Below, piece by piece: positions 46,180-56,371 of a stretch of DNA of 64,000 nucleotides. Under the pieces are notes generated by a model. That model did not search any database and was not told the DNA's origin. It worked only from the letters and a program-made list of their open reading frames with translations. The first letter of the stretch is position 1; each line of letters starts with the position of its first letter. The stretch is from an uncultured Rikenella sp. Its GTDB lineage: Bacteria; Bacteroidota; Bacteroidia; Bacteroidales; Rikenellaceae. Both the position numbers and the translations under genes were made by a program. The DNA lies in NCBI RefSeq assembly GCF_910577125.1, contig NZ_CAJTMN010000003.1:5062-69061 (forward strand). Reading direction: 5' to 3'.

Positions 46180-49062
46180 ATGAAAAAAATCACCAGTATC
46201 TTTTTGTTACTTACCCTCACGGTAACGGCAATTTTCGCACACGTTTCTTTACCGCCCCTGTCGCCCCGGCCTGCGGCGGTGACCGGCGTGTCCGAACCGA
46301 TACGCTCGCTGAACGGCACATGGAGTTTCCGCACCGCTACCCAACCCGCCTCGACGATCGAAGTACCGGGCGAATGGGCCATGCAGGGTTTCGAGGTCGG
46401 CGAAGGCGAGACCGCGATTTACACCACCCGGTTCTGCGTGCCGGACGACTGGCAGGGAGAGCGGATCAAGTTGCGTTTCGACGGCGTCAGCTCGCACGCC
46501 GCGGTGCAGGTGAACGGCCGGCCGGTCGGTGAGCACGAGGGCGGGATGGTGCCGTTCGAATTCGACATCACCGAAGCCGTCGAAACCGGGCGGGAAAACA
46601 CCCTGACCGTCGAAGTGCAGGCGCTGACCCTCTCCGACCGGCTGAGCTGTCTGTCGCAGTATGCGGCCCATACGGTGGGCGGCATCCTGCGCAAAGTCAC
46701 GCTGTTCGCCCTGCCGACGAGACACATCGCCTCGACCAGCCTGACGACGACCCTCGACAAATTCTATAAACATGCCACGCTGCACATCGCGACCGACATC
46801 GCACGGGGAAGCGGGCCGGCGACCGTCGAATACACGTTGAGAGACGCGGCCGGCAAACGGGTCGCCGCGACGAAACGGCCGGTACCGGCCGACGGGTCGG
46901 TCTCTGCTGCGCTGACCGTGCGGAACGCCCGGCTCTGGAATCCGGAGTCGCCGAAGCTCTACACGCTGACCACGACCCTCTCCGTCGACGGCCGGGAGAT
47001 GCAGACCAACGAACAGCGCGTAGGGCTGCGACAGGTCACCGTGGAGGGGAACCGGCTGCTGGTGAACGGCCGTCCGGTCAAGCTGCACGGCGTGAACCGC
47101 CACGAGGTACATCCGCTGCGCGGCCGGAGCAGCACGCCGGAGCTGTGCCGGCAGGATGCCGAACTCTTCAAGGCCGGAAACTGCAACTACATCCGCACGT
47201 CGCACTACCCGCCGTCGGAGGAGTTTCTCGACGCCTGCGACGAGCTGGGGCTCTTCGTCGAGAGCGAGTCGGCCCTCTGCTGGATCCAGCACGGCGCGTC
47301 GCCCATCTGGAACCACTGGGACTACCGCGACGAACGCTTCCTGCCTGATATGATCCGGGCCAACGTGGAGAATATTCAGGCGGGACGGAACCACCCGTCG
47401 GTCATCTTCTGGTCGCTGGGGAACGAGTCTTACTGGTCGCCGCTGTGGCAGGCGGTGCTGGACTCCGTGCAGCGGATCGACCCGAGCCGTCCGTTCAGCT
47501 TCCACGACCAGTGCTGGGGCGGCTACAACAACGGCGGCAACCGGGCCGACCTGTGGAATTTCCACTACCCGTGGATCGGCGCCGTGGCGGCCTGCGACAC
47601 CATGTCACGGCCGGTGCTCTTCGGTGAATATGCCCATCTGAGCTGCTACAACCGCACCGAGCTGGCGACCGACCCGGGCATCCGGGCGGCGTTCGGCCGG
47701 CCGCTGGTCGAGCTGTACGACACGATCTATCGCCATCCGGGCTGCCTCGGCGGAGCGCTGTGGAGCGGCATCGACGACACCTTCCACCTGCCCGACGGCC
47801 GGATCGTCGGTTACGGGCCTTGGGGGCCGGTCGACGGCTGGCGGCGTCCGAAACCGGAATACACGGCCATGAAACGGGCCTACACCCCGTTCCGCATCGT
47901 GGAACAGCGGCGGACGGCCGAGGGAATCGAGCTGACGGTCGAAAACCGGTACGACTTCATCGACTTCGGCCGCGTGCGGATCGAGGCGGGACCGGCCGGA
48001 GGGCCGCTGCGGCCGATCGTCTCGCGGATTCCGGCGCGCGGACGGGGACGGATTCTGATTCCCGCACAGGCCGGCGAGGAGGTTTACCTGCGGGTAACGG
48101 GGCCGCAGGGGTATGTCTGTGCCGAAGAGCTCTTCCCGGGCGACCGGGTAACGGTCGCGACGAACCAGCTTTCGATTCCCTGGAAGACGAACGAGACGCC
48201 CGACGCGCTGACCGTCACGGGCACAGCCAACGACGGTCACCGCTACACGGTGGTCTTCAGCAAGACGACCGGGCTGATGACCCGGGCGGCACGGGACAGT
48301 ACGGCCCTGTTGTTGCAGGGGCCGGCCTTCAGCCTCGTGGCGATGAACGCCGACAACGGCGACAAGCCCAACGTGGCGAACGAGACCTATCAGAACGAAC
48401 TGTATCCGAAAAAGAGCTATCCGAGTCTGGTGCTTTACGCCACGGCGTTCCGGCACGAGAAGGAGTCCGACGGAGGGATAAAGGTCGAGACCGAGCTGGC
48501 CTACCTCGGCGGCGACCGGGGGCGGATCGTCTACCGTTTCCGCCCGGACGGCAAGATCGAGGCGGCGTACGAAATCACGGTGGCCAAGGCGGTCGATCCG
48601 CGGCAGTACGGGCTGGTGATGCAGTTGCCGCGGCAGATGGAGAATCTGTCGTGGGAGCGGGAGGCCGATTTTTCGGTCTATCCGGAGTGGGACATCGCCC
48701 GGCCGAAGGGGACGGCGCGGCTGAACGCCCGGCCTCTGCACGAAGTCGAGGCATGGCGCGAGGTGCCGCAAGGGGCCTGGAAAGAGGATGCCAACCCGAT
48801 GGGTTCGGTCGATTTCCGTTCGACCCGCCGGAACATCCGCCGCGCTTCGCTGACCGACGACCGGCGGCACGGGATCGTGCTGCACGGCGACGGGCGGCAG
48901 GCCCTGCGCTGCTGGCTGCAGGACGGACGCATCCAGATGCTCGCGGCCGACTACAACAACGGCGGGGCCGAACCCTTCTACTCCGCTCCGTTCACCGACG
49001 ACCGGATTCGTGTGCAGGCGGGCGATACACTAAGTGGAAAAATCACTTTTGAACTTCGATAA
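46180..49062 (+). CDS. GH2 glycoside hydrolase (beta-galactosidase type), exported
   Basis: 960 aa with signal peptide (MKKITSIFLLLTLTVTAIFA). Sugar-binding domain (SLNGTWSFRT, FDGVSSHAAVQVNG), immunoglobulin-like domain, and TIM barrel with VKLHGVNRHEVHP, IRTSHYPPSEEFLDACDE, acid/base Glu in FWSLGNES (about residue 416) and nucleophile Glu in LFGEYAH (about residue 483). A C-terminal Bgal_small_N-like domain follows. Acts on beta-galactosides or related sugars in the periplasm. The next gene starts 2 bases after the stop, so the two are one operon. Confidence 0.92.
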   Translation: MKKITSIFLLLTLTVTAIFAHVSLPPLSPRPAAVTGVSEPIRSLNGTWSFRTATQPASTIEVPGEWAMQGFEVGEGETAIYTTRFCVPDDWQGERIKLRFDGVSSHAAVQVNGRPVGEHEGGMVPFEFDITEAVETGRENTLTVEVQALTLSDRLSCLSQYAAHTVGGILRKVTLFALPTRHIASTSLTTTLDKFYKHATLHIATDIARGSGPATVEYTLRDAAGKRVAATKRPVPADGSVSAALTVRNARLWNPESPKLYTLTTTLSVDGREMQTNEQRVGLRQVTVEGNRLLVNGRPVKLHGVNRHEVHPLRGRSSTPELCRQDAELFKAGNCNYIRTSHYPPSEEFLDACDELGLFVESESALCWIQHGASPIWNHWDYRDERFLPDMIRANVENIQAGRNHPSVIFWSLGNESYWSPLWQAVLDSVQRIDPSRPFSFHDQCWGGYNNGGNRADLWNFHYPWIGAVAACDTMSRPVLFGEYAHLSCYNRTELATDPGIRAAFGRPLVELYDTIYRHPGCLGGALWSGIDDTFHLPDGRIVGYGPWGPVDGWRRPKPEYTAMKRAYTPFRIVEQRRTAEGIELTVENRYDFIDFGRVRIEAGPAGGPLRPIVSRIPARGRGRILIPAQAGEEVYLRVTGPQGYVCAEELFPGDRVTVATNQLSIPWKTNETPDALTVTGTANDGHRYTVVFSKTTGLMTRAARDSTALLLQGPAFSLVAMNADNGDKPNVANETYQNELYPKKSYPSLVLYATAFRHEKESDGGIKVETELAYLGGDRGRIVYRFRPDGKIEAAYEITVAKAVDPRQYGLVMQLPRQMENLSWEREADFSVYPEWDIARPKGTARLNARPLHEVEAWREVPQGAWKEDANPMGSVDFRSTRRNIRRASLTDDRRHGIVLHGDGRQALRCWLQDGRIQMLAADYNNGGAEPFYSAPFTDDRIRVQAGDTLSGKITFELR

Positions 49063-49064
49063 AT

Positions 49065-51395
49065 ATGATTCTTTTCCGGAAAAACCTCTTCGGAGTGCTG
49101 CTGGGCGGCCTCCTCGTGATCGGCACAGCCTGTCGGCGGGCCGACGACGGACGATTGCAGGCCGAAACGGGGCCGCACGATCTGGTATTCGACCGGCTGG
49201 CCGCGAGCTGGGACGAGGCGCTGCCGCTGGGGAACGCCTTCGTGGGCGAGCTGATCTGGCAGCGGGACTCGATGTTGCGGATGTCGCTCGACCGGATCGA
49301 CCTGTGGGACACCCGGCCGACGGATAGCCTCTCGGGCGACCGCTTCCGTTTCGACTGGGTCTACCGGATGTGGCAGGAGGGCCGCTACGACGCCGTGCAG
49401 CGCAAATTCGACGAACCGTACGACCGGCTGGCCGCCCCGTCCAAGATTCCGGGGGCGGCCATCGAGTTCGACGTGCGGAGCCTGGGGACGGTACGGTCGG
49501 CGCGGCTCGTGCTGGCCGACGCGCTGGCCGAGGTGGAGTGGGAGGGAGGCGCGTCGCTGCAAAGTTTCGTCAGCGCCACCGAACCGGTCGGGTGGTTCCG
49601 TTTCGAAGGGGTTACGCCGGAGGTGCTGCCCGAGGTGATCGCCCCACGGTATAAGTTAGAGGGCGAACTGGCCGCCTCCAGCCCGGTCGGCGGGCACGAC
49701 CTGCGCCGGTTAGGGTACGAACAGGGCCAGATCGAATACGAACGGCGGACGGACGGCGGAACGATCCGCTATCGCCAGCCCGGATACGGCGATTTCTACT
49801 ACGACGTCGCGGTGGAATACCGCTTCGCGGAGGGACGATTGATCGGCGCGTGGTCGATCACCACCTCCGGGGCCGCATCGGCCGGCGAACCGGAGGCGAG
49901 CGAACTGGCGGCCGAGGCCTTGCAGCGCGGGATTCGAAAAGATTACGAGAACCACCGGAAATGGTGGGCGGAGTATTGGAACCGTTCGTCCGTCACGCTG
50001 CCGGACAAGGTACTCGAACGGCAATATGTCAACGAGATGTACAAATTCGGCTGCGTAACGCGCCGCGACTCGCCGATCATCCCGCTGCAGGGGGTCTGGA
50101 CAGCTGACAACGGCCTGCTGCCGCCGTGGAAAGGGGACGTACACCACGACCTCAACACGCAGCTCAGCTATTGGCCCTGTTATACGGGCAATCACTTGGA
50201 CGAGGGGTTCGGCTACCTGCAAACGCTTTGGGATCAGCGCGATGTCAACCGCGAATACACGCGGCAATACTTCGGTTGCGAGGGTCTCAACGTGCCGGGC
50301 GTGGCGACGATCGAGGGCCGTCCGATGGGCGGTTGGATACAATATGCGCTGTCGCAGACGGTCTCGGCGTGGCTGGGGCACCATTTTTACCTGCACTGGA
50401 AATACTCGGCCGATCTGGACTTCCTGCGCGAGATGGGGTATCCTTACCTGCGGGAGGTGGCCACGTTCCTCGAACAGATCACGGTAAAGAATGAGCAGGG
50501 AGAACGGACGTTGCGCATCAGTTCGAGTCCGGAGATCAACGACAATACGCCTCAGGCCTGGTTCCCGACCATCACGAACTACGACCTGGCTTTGTTGCGG
50601 AGCGCGTTCCGCGAGGCGTCGGAGATGGCCGCCGCACTGGAGTTGAAAGAAGAGTCGGCACACTGGGCGGCGCTGGAGGCGGAACTGCCGCCGTTCGACC
50701 TCGATTCGACGGGCGCGCTGACCTTCGGGGCCGGACATCCGTACGTCGAATCGCACCGCCACTTTTCCAACGCGCTGGCGATCCACCCGCTCTCGCTGCT
50801 GGACGTCACACACGGAGCGGACGAGGAGCGGATCGTGCGGGCGACGATCGACCGGTTCGACGAATACGGCAGCGACTGGTGGGTCGGCTACACCTTCTGC
50901 TGGCTGGCGAACATGAAGGCCCGTGCACTGGACGGCGAGGGAGCGGCCTCGGCATTGCGGGACTTCGCCGACAGCTTCTGCCTCCCCAACACGTTCCACG
51001 CCAACGGACAGCAGAACGGCACGGGGAAGAGCAATTTCACCTACCGTCCGTTCACGCTGGAGGGGAATTTCGCCTTTGCGGCGGGCATTCAGGAGCTGCT
51101 GCTGCAGAGTCACACAGGGATTGTGCGCATCTTTCCGGCCATACCGGCTTCGTGGCGCGACGTCTCGTTCCGCGATTTGCGGGCTCAGGGGGCTTTCCTG
51201 CTCTCGGCGACGATGACCGACGGCCGTGTAACGGAGGTAACAGTCGACCCGACGATGGGCGGTACGCTGAAACTGGCGAATCCTTTCCCCGCAGATGCCT
51301 CACCGCATATATCAGGTGCCGTATCGGCCACGCTCGACGGCGGAGTCTGGACGATCGAGACCCGGAAGGGAGAGCCGATCCGACTTCGGCCGTAA
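49065..51395 (+). CDS. GH95-like glycoside hydrolase lipoprotein
   Basis: 776 aa; lipobox VIGTAC. N-terminal beta-sandwich (WDEALPLGNAFVGELIW, the usual GH95 start), then an (alpha/alpha)6 barrel with GVWTADNGLLPPWKGDVHHDLNTQ (in parts), ISSSPEINDNT and a C-terminal HANGQQNGTGKSNFTY...LEGNFAFAAGIQELLLQSH...RIFPAIP, all typical of GH95. Family members cleave alpha-1,2-fucose or alpha-galactose. The exact bond is not assigned. Paired with the GH2 gene. Confidence 0.85.
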   Translation: MILFRKNLFGVLLGGLLVIGTACRRADDGRLQAETGPHDLVFDRLAASWDEALPLGNAFVGELIWQRDSMLRMSLDRIDLWDTRPTDSLSGDRFRFDWVYRMWQEGRYDAVQRKFDEPYDRLAAPSKIPGAAIEFDVRSLGTVRSARLVLADALAEVEWEGGASLQSFVSATEPVGWFRFEGVTPEVLPEVIAPRYKLEGELAASSPVGGHDLRRLGYEQGQIEYERRTDGGTIRYRQPGYGDFYYDVAVEYRFAEGRLIGAWSITTSGAASAGEPEASELAAEALQRGIRKDYENHRKWWAEYWNRSSVTLPDKVLERQYVNEMYKFGCVTRRDSPIIPLQGVWTADNGLLPPWKGDVHHDLNTQLSYWPCYTGNHLDEGFGYLQTLWDQRDVNREYTRQYFGCEGLNVPGVATIEGRPMGGWIQYALSQTVSAWLGHHFYLHWKYSADLDFLREMGYPYLREVATFLEQITVKNEQGERTLRISSSPEINDNTPQAWFPTITNYDLALLRSAFREASEMAAALELKEESAHWAALEAELPPFDLDSTGALTFGAGHPYVESHRHFSNALAIHPLSLLDVTHGADEERIVRATIDRFDEYGSDWWVGYTFCWLANMKARALDGEGAASALRDFADSFCLPNTFHANGQQNGTGKSNFTYRPFTLEGNFAFAAGIQELLLQSHTGIVRIFPAIPASWRDVSFRDLRAQGAFLLSATMTDGRVTEVTVDPTMGGTLKLANPFPADASPHISGAVSATLDGGVWTIETRKGEPIRLRP

Positions 51396-51430
51396 GACTG
51401 ACAGAGACTCCGCCACAGCTCTTTGTCAAC

Positions 51431-51479
51431 AAATCGTCGGTAGTTTTGCGCCTCTTTGTCGCAAAACTACCGACGATTT
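51431..51479. terminator. Bidirectional terminator between convergent GH95-like and GH2 genes
   Basis: 20-bp perfect stem (51431-51450 with 51460-51479), reading AAATCGTCGGTAGTT... and ...AACTACCGACGATTT, 9-base loop, with T/A tracts on both sides. Confidence 0.85.
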
Positions 51480-51563
51480 TCGTTTCTCCCCGGCGGGAAC
51501 CGAGAGCCAGCCTTTCGAGCAAAGATTCGCTCTAATCGATCGAACGTTCCCAACCGCCTCCGA

Positions 51564-54320
51564 TCACTGGTTCAACAACTGCCGGATCGCCTCCTGTGCT
51601 TCGGCGTCCGACTCCGCCTCTCCGTCTCCGGACGATCCGAACAGGGCATCCAACCGGGAAACAGACACCTCGGCTGCCGGACGGAAAGCCTCCGAAGCCA
51701 CATACCGACCGACAGAATGCAAAAGCTGACGCGTAGCCGGTCGGTTTTCGACATCCGTTCTGTCGTCCACGCACAACACGAACAGCCTCCCCGCTCCGAC
51801 CTGCGCTTCAAACGCAACGCCGAGCTTCCGGTTCACCTCGTATGTATCAATGCTCTGAATAACGGGCGTCAGCCCGTCGAACCCGGTCAAATCCAGCGCC
51901 GTCGCATGGTTCAGCACATCGGTCCACTGCCAGTCGGCATAATACGACGTCGGGAAATCGGTAAAGGCAGGATGGTCATGGTCGATCAGCGTACCGACGA
52001 TCATCGGCGCCCAGTCGAACATCACCGGATTCCAGAAATGCCCCGTGAAACGGGTCTTCCTGCCGTTCGTCTTTTCCGGCACGAACAGGACGCTCTTCCC
52101 CTCCGCCAAAGCCTGCCGGGCCTCGTTCCAGTCCGACAGACGCAGATACTCCGGCTGCCGAGCCGTCCGGGCCTCCTCCGGATAGACCCAGATGTCCCAT
52201 TCGTTGTGCAGCCCGTCTTCCAGCGAGGCATGGAGAGTGTACTTGCCGGCGGAATCGATGCTGTTCAGCGGCACCTCCACAAACGCCAGCGAATCGACGG
52301 ACGAAGGACGAACAGCGCCATGCTTCAGTTTCCCTGCAACAACCACTCTTTGTGTTTCGTCCACGAGCTTCCAGGAAAGCCGTCCACGGGGAAGTGTCCG
52401 CTCTCCATAGTGGTAGAGCTGGAACTTCACCGGAAAACGTTCGCTGTTCCCATAGACGCGCTTCGGAAAGCGGGCCAACAACACCCGCGGACCGCACGAC
52501 TCGCGGAACCGCTCCGGTTCGACCAGCCCCTTGCTCTCCCAGAACGGGTTCAGAATCCCGACGAAGGCACTCCCCTGTCCCGGGAAATCAGCCAGTCCGA
52601 GCAACTGGAACCCTCCGGAATTGGCCGTCCGCAACAACGCCTCGTTCACCTCCTTGTACTGCAAGACGGTGTGCGCTCCGGTCGCCCGAAAAAAATCATC
52701 GGCCTGATGCAACATACCGTTCCGCGCCAGCCGCTCACGGAAAAGGTGGAAATTACGCGGTTCGAGCACTCCGTCGTATCTCTCCATCTCTCCGAAGTCG
52801 GGATACATACACCGCTGTCCCGTCTCATGGGCGATCACAGGCACGTCGATATCCGAAGCCTCGGCCAGGTCCCAGTCGGTCGACGGCCGCCCTTCGTAGA
52901 CCGTGATCCATCCTTTGCTCGAAACGTGGGAAACGTAGAACTGATCGCTTTCGACATGAGTTCGGGCCGTCGAGGCCGAATATAACCGACGGGGGTCATA
53001 CGCCCGCGCCTTCTTCACCAGATCCTCCAACACCGCAAAATCTCCCTCGTTTTCATTTCCGTTGCAAAAGAGAACGAACGACGGATGGTTGCCGTACTCG
53101 TCCAGAATGGCGAACATCTCACGTTCGAAGAAGTCGCGCCGGGCGGGATATCGGCCGACATCCTTGATCCACATGGGGAGTTCGACCTGAAGGTAGAGTC
53201 CGATCCGGTCGGCCGCCTCGAACGCGGCCCGGGGCGGGCACCACGAATGGAAACGCACGTGGTTCATCCCGTACTCCCTGACCGTACGGAAGATCCGTTC
53301 CCACTCCTGCGGATCGGTCGACGGATAACCGGTTTTCGGAAAGACGGCGCAATCCAGCACGCCGCGCAAATGGATATCCCGCCCGTTGATCCGCACATGA
53401 TGCCTCCCCTGCTCCACGGTACGGAAACCGAACGGGGTCGAACACGTGTCTCTCTCACCCTCCGCATCCAGCACGGCCCGAAGCGTATAGATCGGTTGCG
53501 CGAATTCGTCCCATCGCTCTGCCGCGCGGGTCAGTTTCAGATTCAGGGTCAGCGTATCCGCCGGCCCGGACAGCGTTTTCCGGCAGGCCGAACGATGAAC
53601 GATCGCTCCATCCGGCCCTTCGATCTCGATTTCGACCCGACCGGCCACCGGTCGGGCCACCCGGAAGACAAACCGGGCTTCGACCTCATCGTCCCGGGTC
53701 GTTATTCGGGTGTGCTGAAAGGAGCTGGGAGAATAGGCTTTCAGCGCGATTTCGCCCACAATCCCGTTCCAGTTCGTCTGGGTATGCTCCGTCGTGCCGT
53801 GGTTCCAATGATCCATCGGATATTTCAGCCGGTTGTCCACACACAAAGTCAGCGTATGTACGCCAGGGGTCAAACGGTCGGTCAGCACGAATCGGTTCGG
53901 GGTCGAGAGCCGCTCATCCACCCCTGCCGGTTTTCCGTCCACATAAACAGCAGTCTCCCAATGGCACCGCTCCAGCTCCAGCACGATCTCCCGACCGTTC
54001 CAAGCCTGCGGTATCACCACCTCGCGCTGATACCAGGCCGCTCCGCAATATTCGAACCGGCGGGAGAGGCGGTCGACATGAGCCGCCGTGTTCAAGACCC
54101 CCTTTCCGGCTTCGTCCGTCGAACCGGGCAGACGGATCGTCTCGGTCAGCTTGCTCAGATACAACTCCGATCCGGGCGTTTTACCGAACGCCATCGGATC
54201 TGCCTGAAAACGCCAGAAACCCGACAAGTCTATCCGGTCGATTTCTCCGGCACGGAGAGAAGCGGGCAGATAAATCAAGAAAGCGGCGAATGCCTGAAAG
54301 AGAACGTGCTTAGCCATCAT
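51564..54320 (-). CDS. GH2-family glycoside hydrolase, exported
   Basis: 918 aa; signal peptide ends ASLRA. GH2 sugar-binding fold (DLSGFWRFQADP, ELERCHWETAVYVDGKPAGVDE broken by loops), then barrel with HLRGVLDCAVFPKTGYP, MNHVRFHSWCPPRAAFEAADRIG, acid/base Glu in FVLFCNGNENEGD and probable nucleophile in VIAHETGQRC. The C-terminal ~250 residues are a further beta-sandwich plus linker. Substrate not assigned. Divergent from the AraC gene at 54465, the likely regulator. Confidence 0.88.
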   Translation of the reverse strand: MMAKHVLFQAFAAFLIYLPASLRAGEIDRIDLSGFWRFQADPMAFGKTPGSELYLSKLTETIRLPGSTDEAGKGVLNTAAHVDRLSRRFEYCGAAWYQREVVIPQAWNGREIVLELERCHWETAVYVDGKPAGVDERLSTPNRFVLTDRLTPGVHTLTLCVDNRLKYPMDHWNHGTTEHTQTNWNGIVGEIALKAYSPSSFQHTRITTRDDEVEARFVFRVARPVAGRVEIEIEGPDGAIVHRSACRKTLSGPADTLTLNLKLTRAAERWDEFAQPIYTLRAVLDAEGERDTCSTPFGFRTVEQGRHHVRINGRDIHLRGVLDCAVFPKTGYPSTDPQEWERIFRTVREYGMNHVRFHSWCPPRAAFEAADRIGLYLQVELPMWIKDVGRYPARRDFFEREMFAILDEYGNHPSFVLFCNGNENEGDFAVLEDLVKKARAYDPRRLYSASTARTHVESDQFYVSHVSSKGWITVYEGRPSTDWDLAEASDIDVPVIAHETGQRCMYPDFGEMERYDGVLEPRNFHLFRERLARNGMLHQADDFFRATGAHTVLQYKEVNEALLRTANSGGFQLLGLADFPGQGSAFVGILNPFWESKGLVEPERFRESCGPRVLLARFPKRVYGNSERFPVKFQLYHYGERTLPRGRLSWKLVDETQRVVVAGKLKHGAVRPSSVDSLAFVEVPLNSIDSAGKYTLHASLEDGLHNEWDIWVYPEEARTARQPEYLRLSDWNEARQALAEGKSVLFVPEKTNGRKTRFTGHFWNPVMFDWAPMIVGTLIDHDHPAFTDFPTSYYADWQWTDVLNHATALDLTGFDGLTPVIQSIDTYEVNRKLGVAFEAQVGAGRLFVLCVDDRTDVENRPATRQLLHSVGRYVASEAFRPAAEVSVSRLDALFGSSGDGEAESDAEAQEAIRQLLNQ

Positions 54321-54435
54321 GATCGCACACAGATTTGATGGATGGTTCCGATGCGAAAAAAGCGGAAATCACCAACCGACACAATGTAAATTCACCACGA
54401 TAAGATGTATAATTTCTCGATCTGTAACGAAACGC

Positions 54436-54443
54436 TACCTTTG
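54436..54443 (+). promoter_or_regulatory. -7 box of the AraC gene at 54465
   Basis: TACCTTTG, 21 bases before the start codon, in the divergent spacer of the GH2 and AraC genes. Confidence 0.5.
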
Positions 54444-54464
54444 CGGAAGTAAACACACTCTCCG

Positions 54465-55337
54465 ATGGAACAGAAAAAAGACGGATTCAGAGGCGAACGG
54501 GCAATTATCCTGCCACAGCCGCTGACAGAACAACTCGCCCAAAACGAAATCACTCGTCTGCTCCACATCACCGACATCGGATACTACCCCGAAGCAGCCG
54601 GCCATTTCCGCGAGCGAAAACAAGGCGCCATGCAAAATATATTGATTTACTGCACCGACGGAGAAGGACGGTTCGAGGTGGAAGGCAAAGCATATCGGGT
54701 GAGCCGGGAGCAGTTTTTCATCATCGAAGCGGGCAAAAGCCACCTCTACACTGCTGCACCACACTACCCGTGGAGCATCTACTGGCTCCACTTCGCGGGC
54801 GACATGAGTTCCCTGTTCCGTTCCCATTACAACCGTCCGTACACCCTCGATGCCACACGACACGACGACCGGATCCGGCTGTTCGAAGAGATATACCGCC
54901 ATCTCGATACAGGCTACCAGATCGACCACCTGCAATACGCCGCCCTCTGCCTGTGGCACCTGCTGGGTTCTTTTCTGTGCGGCCCGCAACTCCGCGACCT
55001 GCACGATCTCCGCCCCAACGACGCCGTCCAACGTGCGATCGGATTCATGAAAGAGCACCTCGAAAAGCGGACGACTCTCAAAGAGATCGCCTCCCATGTC
55101 GGTTATTCTGCCTCGCACTTCGGCCAGTTGTTTCTCCACAAAACCGGCTACTCACCTCTGCACTATTTCAATCAGCTGAAGATTCAGCACGCTTGTTCAT
55201 TACTCGATTTTTCAGATCTAAAGATCAAAGAGATCGCCTATCGGCTCGGTTTCTACGACCCGTACCATTTTTCCAAAGTATTCCTCAAACAGATGGGCGA
55301 ATCGCCGAGAACATATCGGAATCAGCGCAAAGGATAA
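54465..55337 (+). CDS. AraC-family transcriptional regulator
   Basis: 290 aa. N-terminal cupin sensor (LIYCTDGEGRFEVEGK, then FFIIEAGKSHLY and YWLHFAGD) and C-terminal double HTH (LKEIASHVGYSASHFGQLF, then IKEIAYRLGFYDPYHFSKVF). Divergent from the GH2 gene at 54320. Cassette 12 begins 4 bases after its stop codon, so the 3' flank has been replaced by island DNA. Confidence 0.92.
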   Translation: MEQKKDGFRGERAIILPQPLTEQLAQNEITRLLHITDIGYYPEAAGHFRERKQGAMQNILIYCTDGEGRFEVEGKAYRVSREQFFIIEAGKSHLYTAAPHYPWSIYWLHFAGDMSSLFRSHYNRPYTLDATRHDDRIRLFEEIYRHLDTGYQIDHLQYAALCLWHLLGSFLCGPQLRDLHDLRPNDAVQRAIGFMKEHLEKRTTLKEIASHVGYSASHFGQLFLHKTGYSPLHYFNQLKIQHACSLLDFSDLKIKEIAYRLGFYDPYHFSKVFLKQMGESPRTYRNQRKG

Positions 55338-55341
55338 AATC

Positions 55342-55524
55342 GCCCCGGGCTACTGCGGCGCAGACTCGGGCGATCCGGTGAGCGTTGGCAACAATGGAAG
55401 CAGTTGGTCGTCCGCTGTCAGCGAGACCCTTGGAGTGTTCTTGGCCTTCCACACGCAGGATCTCTACCCCAGCTACGCGAACAACCGCGGCCACGGTCTT
55501 CAGTTGCGTTGCCTCTCGGAATAA
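55342..55524 (+). other. FISUMP-type C-terminal cassette 12
   Basis: APGYCGADSGDPVSVG ... GSSWSSAVSETLGVFL ... GLQLRCLSE-TAA. Begins 4 bases after the AraC stop. The stop is followed by CGGG-ACA-CCCG and cassette 13, 8 bases on. Confidence 0.85.
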
Positions 55525-55532
55525 ACGGGACA

Positions 55533-55724
55533 CCCGCCCCGGGCTTACGCTATCATGACACGGGCGCACTGGATCAACCCGGCTACGGAGGAGTCTTATG
55601 GTCGGCTTCGGCGGTTAATAATAGTACTTATGCCTGGCGTCTGGTATTTGGTGCAACGAACCTGCTTGCCTCATATGCGAGCAATCGTGGTGACGGTTTT
55701 CTGTTGCGTTGCCTCTCGGAATAA
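55533..55724 (+). other. FISUMP-type C-terminal cassette 13 (divergent subfamily)
   Basis: PAPGLRYHDTGALDQPG ... VLWSASAVNNSTYAWRLVF ... GFLLRCLSE-TAA. WSAS/WRLVF type, like cassette 2. Head-to-tail with cassette 12. A hairpin GCGATGC-GC-AAGCATCGC follows at about 55746. Confidence 0.85.
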
Positions 55725-55856
55725 ACGGGGGGCGAGGCGGCCTTAGCGATGCGCAAGCATCGCTCCGTCCCGCCGGGGTCACCCGGACGCCGCCCGCGAA
55801 GGGCAGTTCTATCCTGTTGGGGTAGAGGCTGCCATTTCGGAGTGCCCGAAGGCACC

Positions 55857-55927
55857 GCGCCGACGCCTTGAAAGGCGATTCAACTATTTCGGCGATGAGC
55901 CGAAAGAGAATGAATCGCCCGGCGCGC
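55857..55927. repeat. Hairpin element, GCGCGCC family (GCGATTC inner stem)
   Basis: Inner stem GGCGATTCA / TGAATCGCC, apical stem TTTCGGC / GCCGAAA; same subtype as 34948 and 35132. Confidence 0.8.
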
Positions 55928-55952
55928 GGAGAAAACCCGATTGACCAGTCGG

Positions 55953-56136
55953 GGAAAAGCCCGTTTTACCTAACGTCGTTCGGCTATCTATCTTTGGGTT
56001 CTGTATCAATCTCTTTTCTTTGTTCCGCTTGGGCCGCGGGGGCCCCTACTTTCTACTATGTGGTAGAAAGTAGGCAAAGAGCACATTCAAGGGGGACTTA
56101 CATCCCCCTTGAAAATCCCCCGGCGATTCTTTTAAG
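55953..56136. repeat. Long island module, right copy of the inverted pair
   Basis: About 185 bases, near-identical to 25450-25637 in reverse orientation; holds the CTACTTTCTAC / GTAGAAAGTAG hairpin. Confidence 0.75.
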
Positions 56137-56168
56137 GTAGACACGGCCATCTCGGAGTGCCCGAAGGC

Positions 56169-56354
56169 ACCGCCCCGGGCTTCCACCGTCGGGATACGGG
56201 CGCACTGGGCAACGTCGGCCACAGCGGTTGCAACTGGTCTTCAACGGTCAGCAGTACCTATGGCATGGGCTTGAGTTTCGACGTGACGTGGCTCGATCCC
56301 AGCTACGCGAACAGCCGCGCCTACGGTTTTCAGTTGCGTTGCCTCTCGGAATAA
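56169..56354 (+). other. FISUMP-type C-terminal cassette 14
   Basis: APGFHRRDTGALGNVG ... NWSSTVSSTYGMGLSFDV ... GFQLRCLSE-TAA. First of a three-cassette array; 17-base spacer to cassette 15. First block shared with cassette 2, middle block with cassettes 6 and 7. Confidence 0.85.
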
Positions 56355-56371
56355 ACAGAAGAGACCAACAC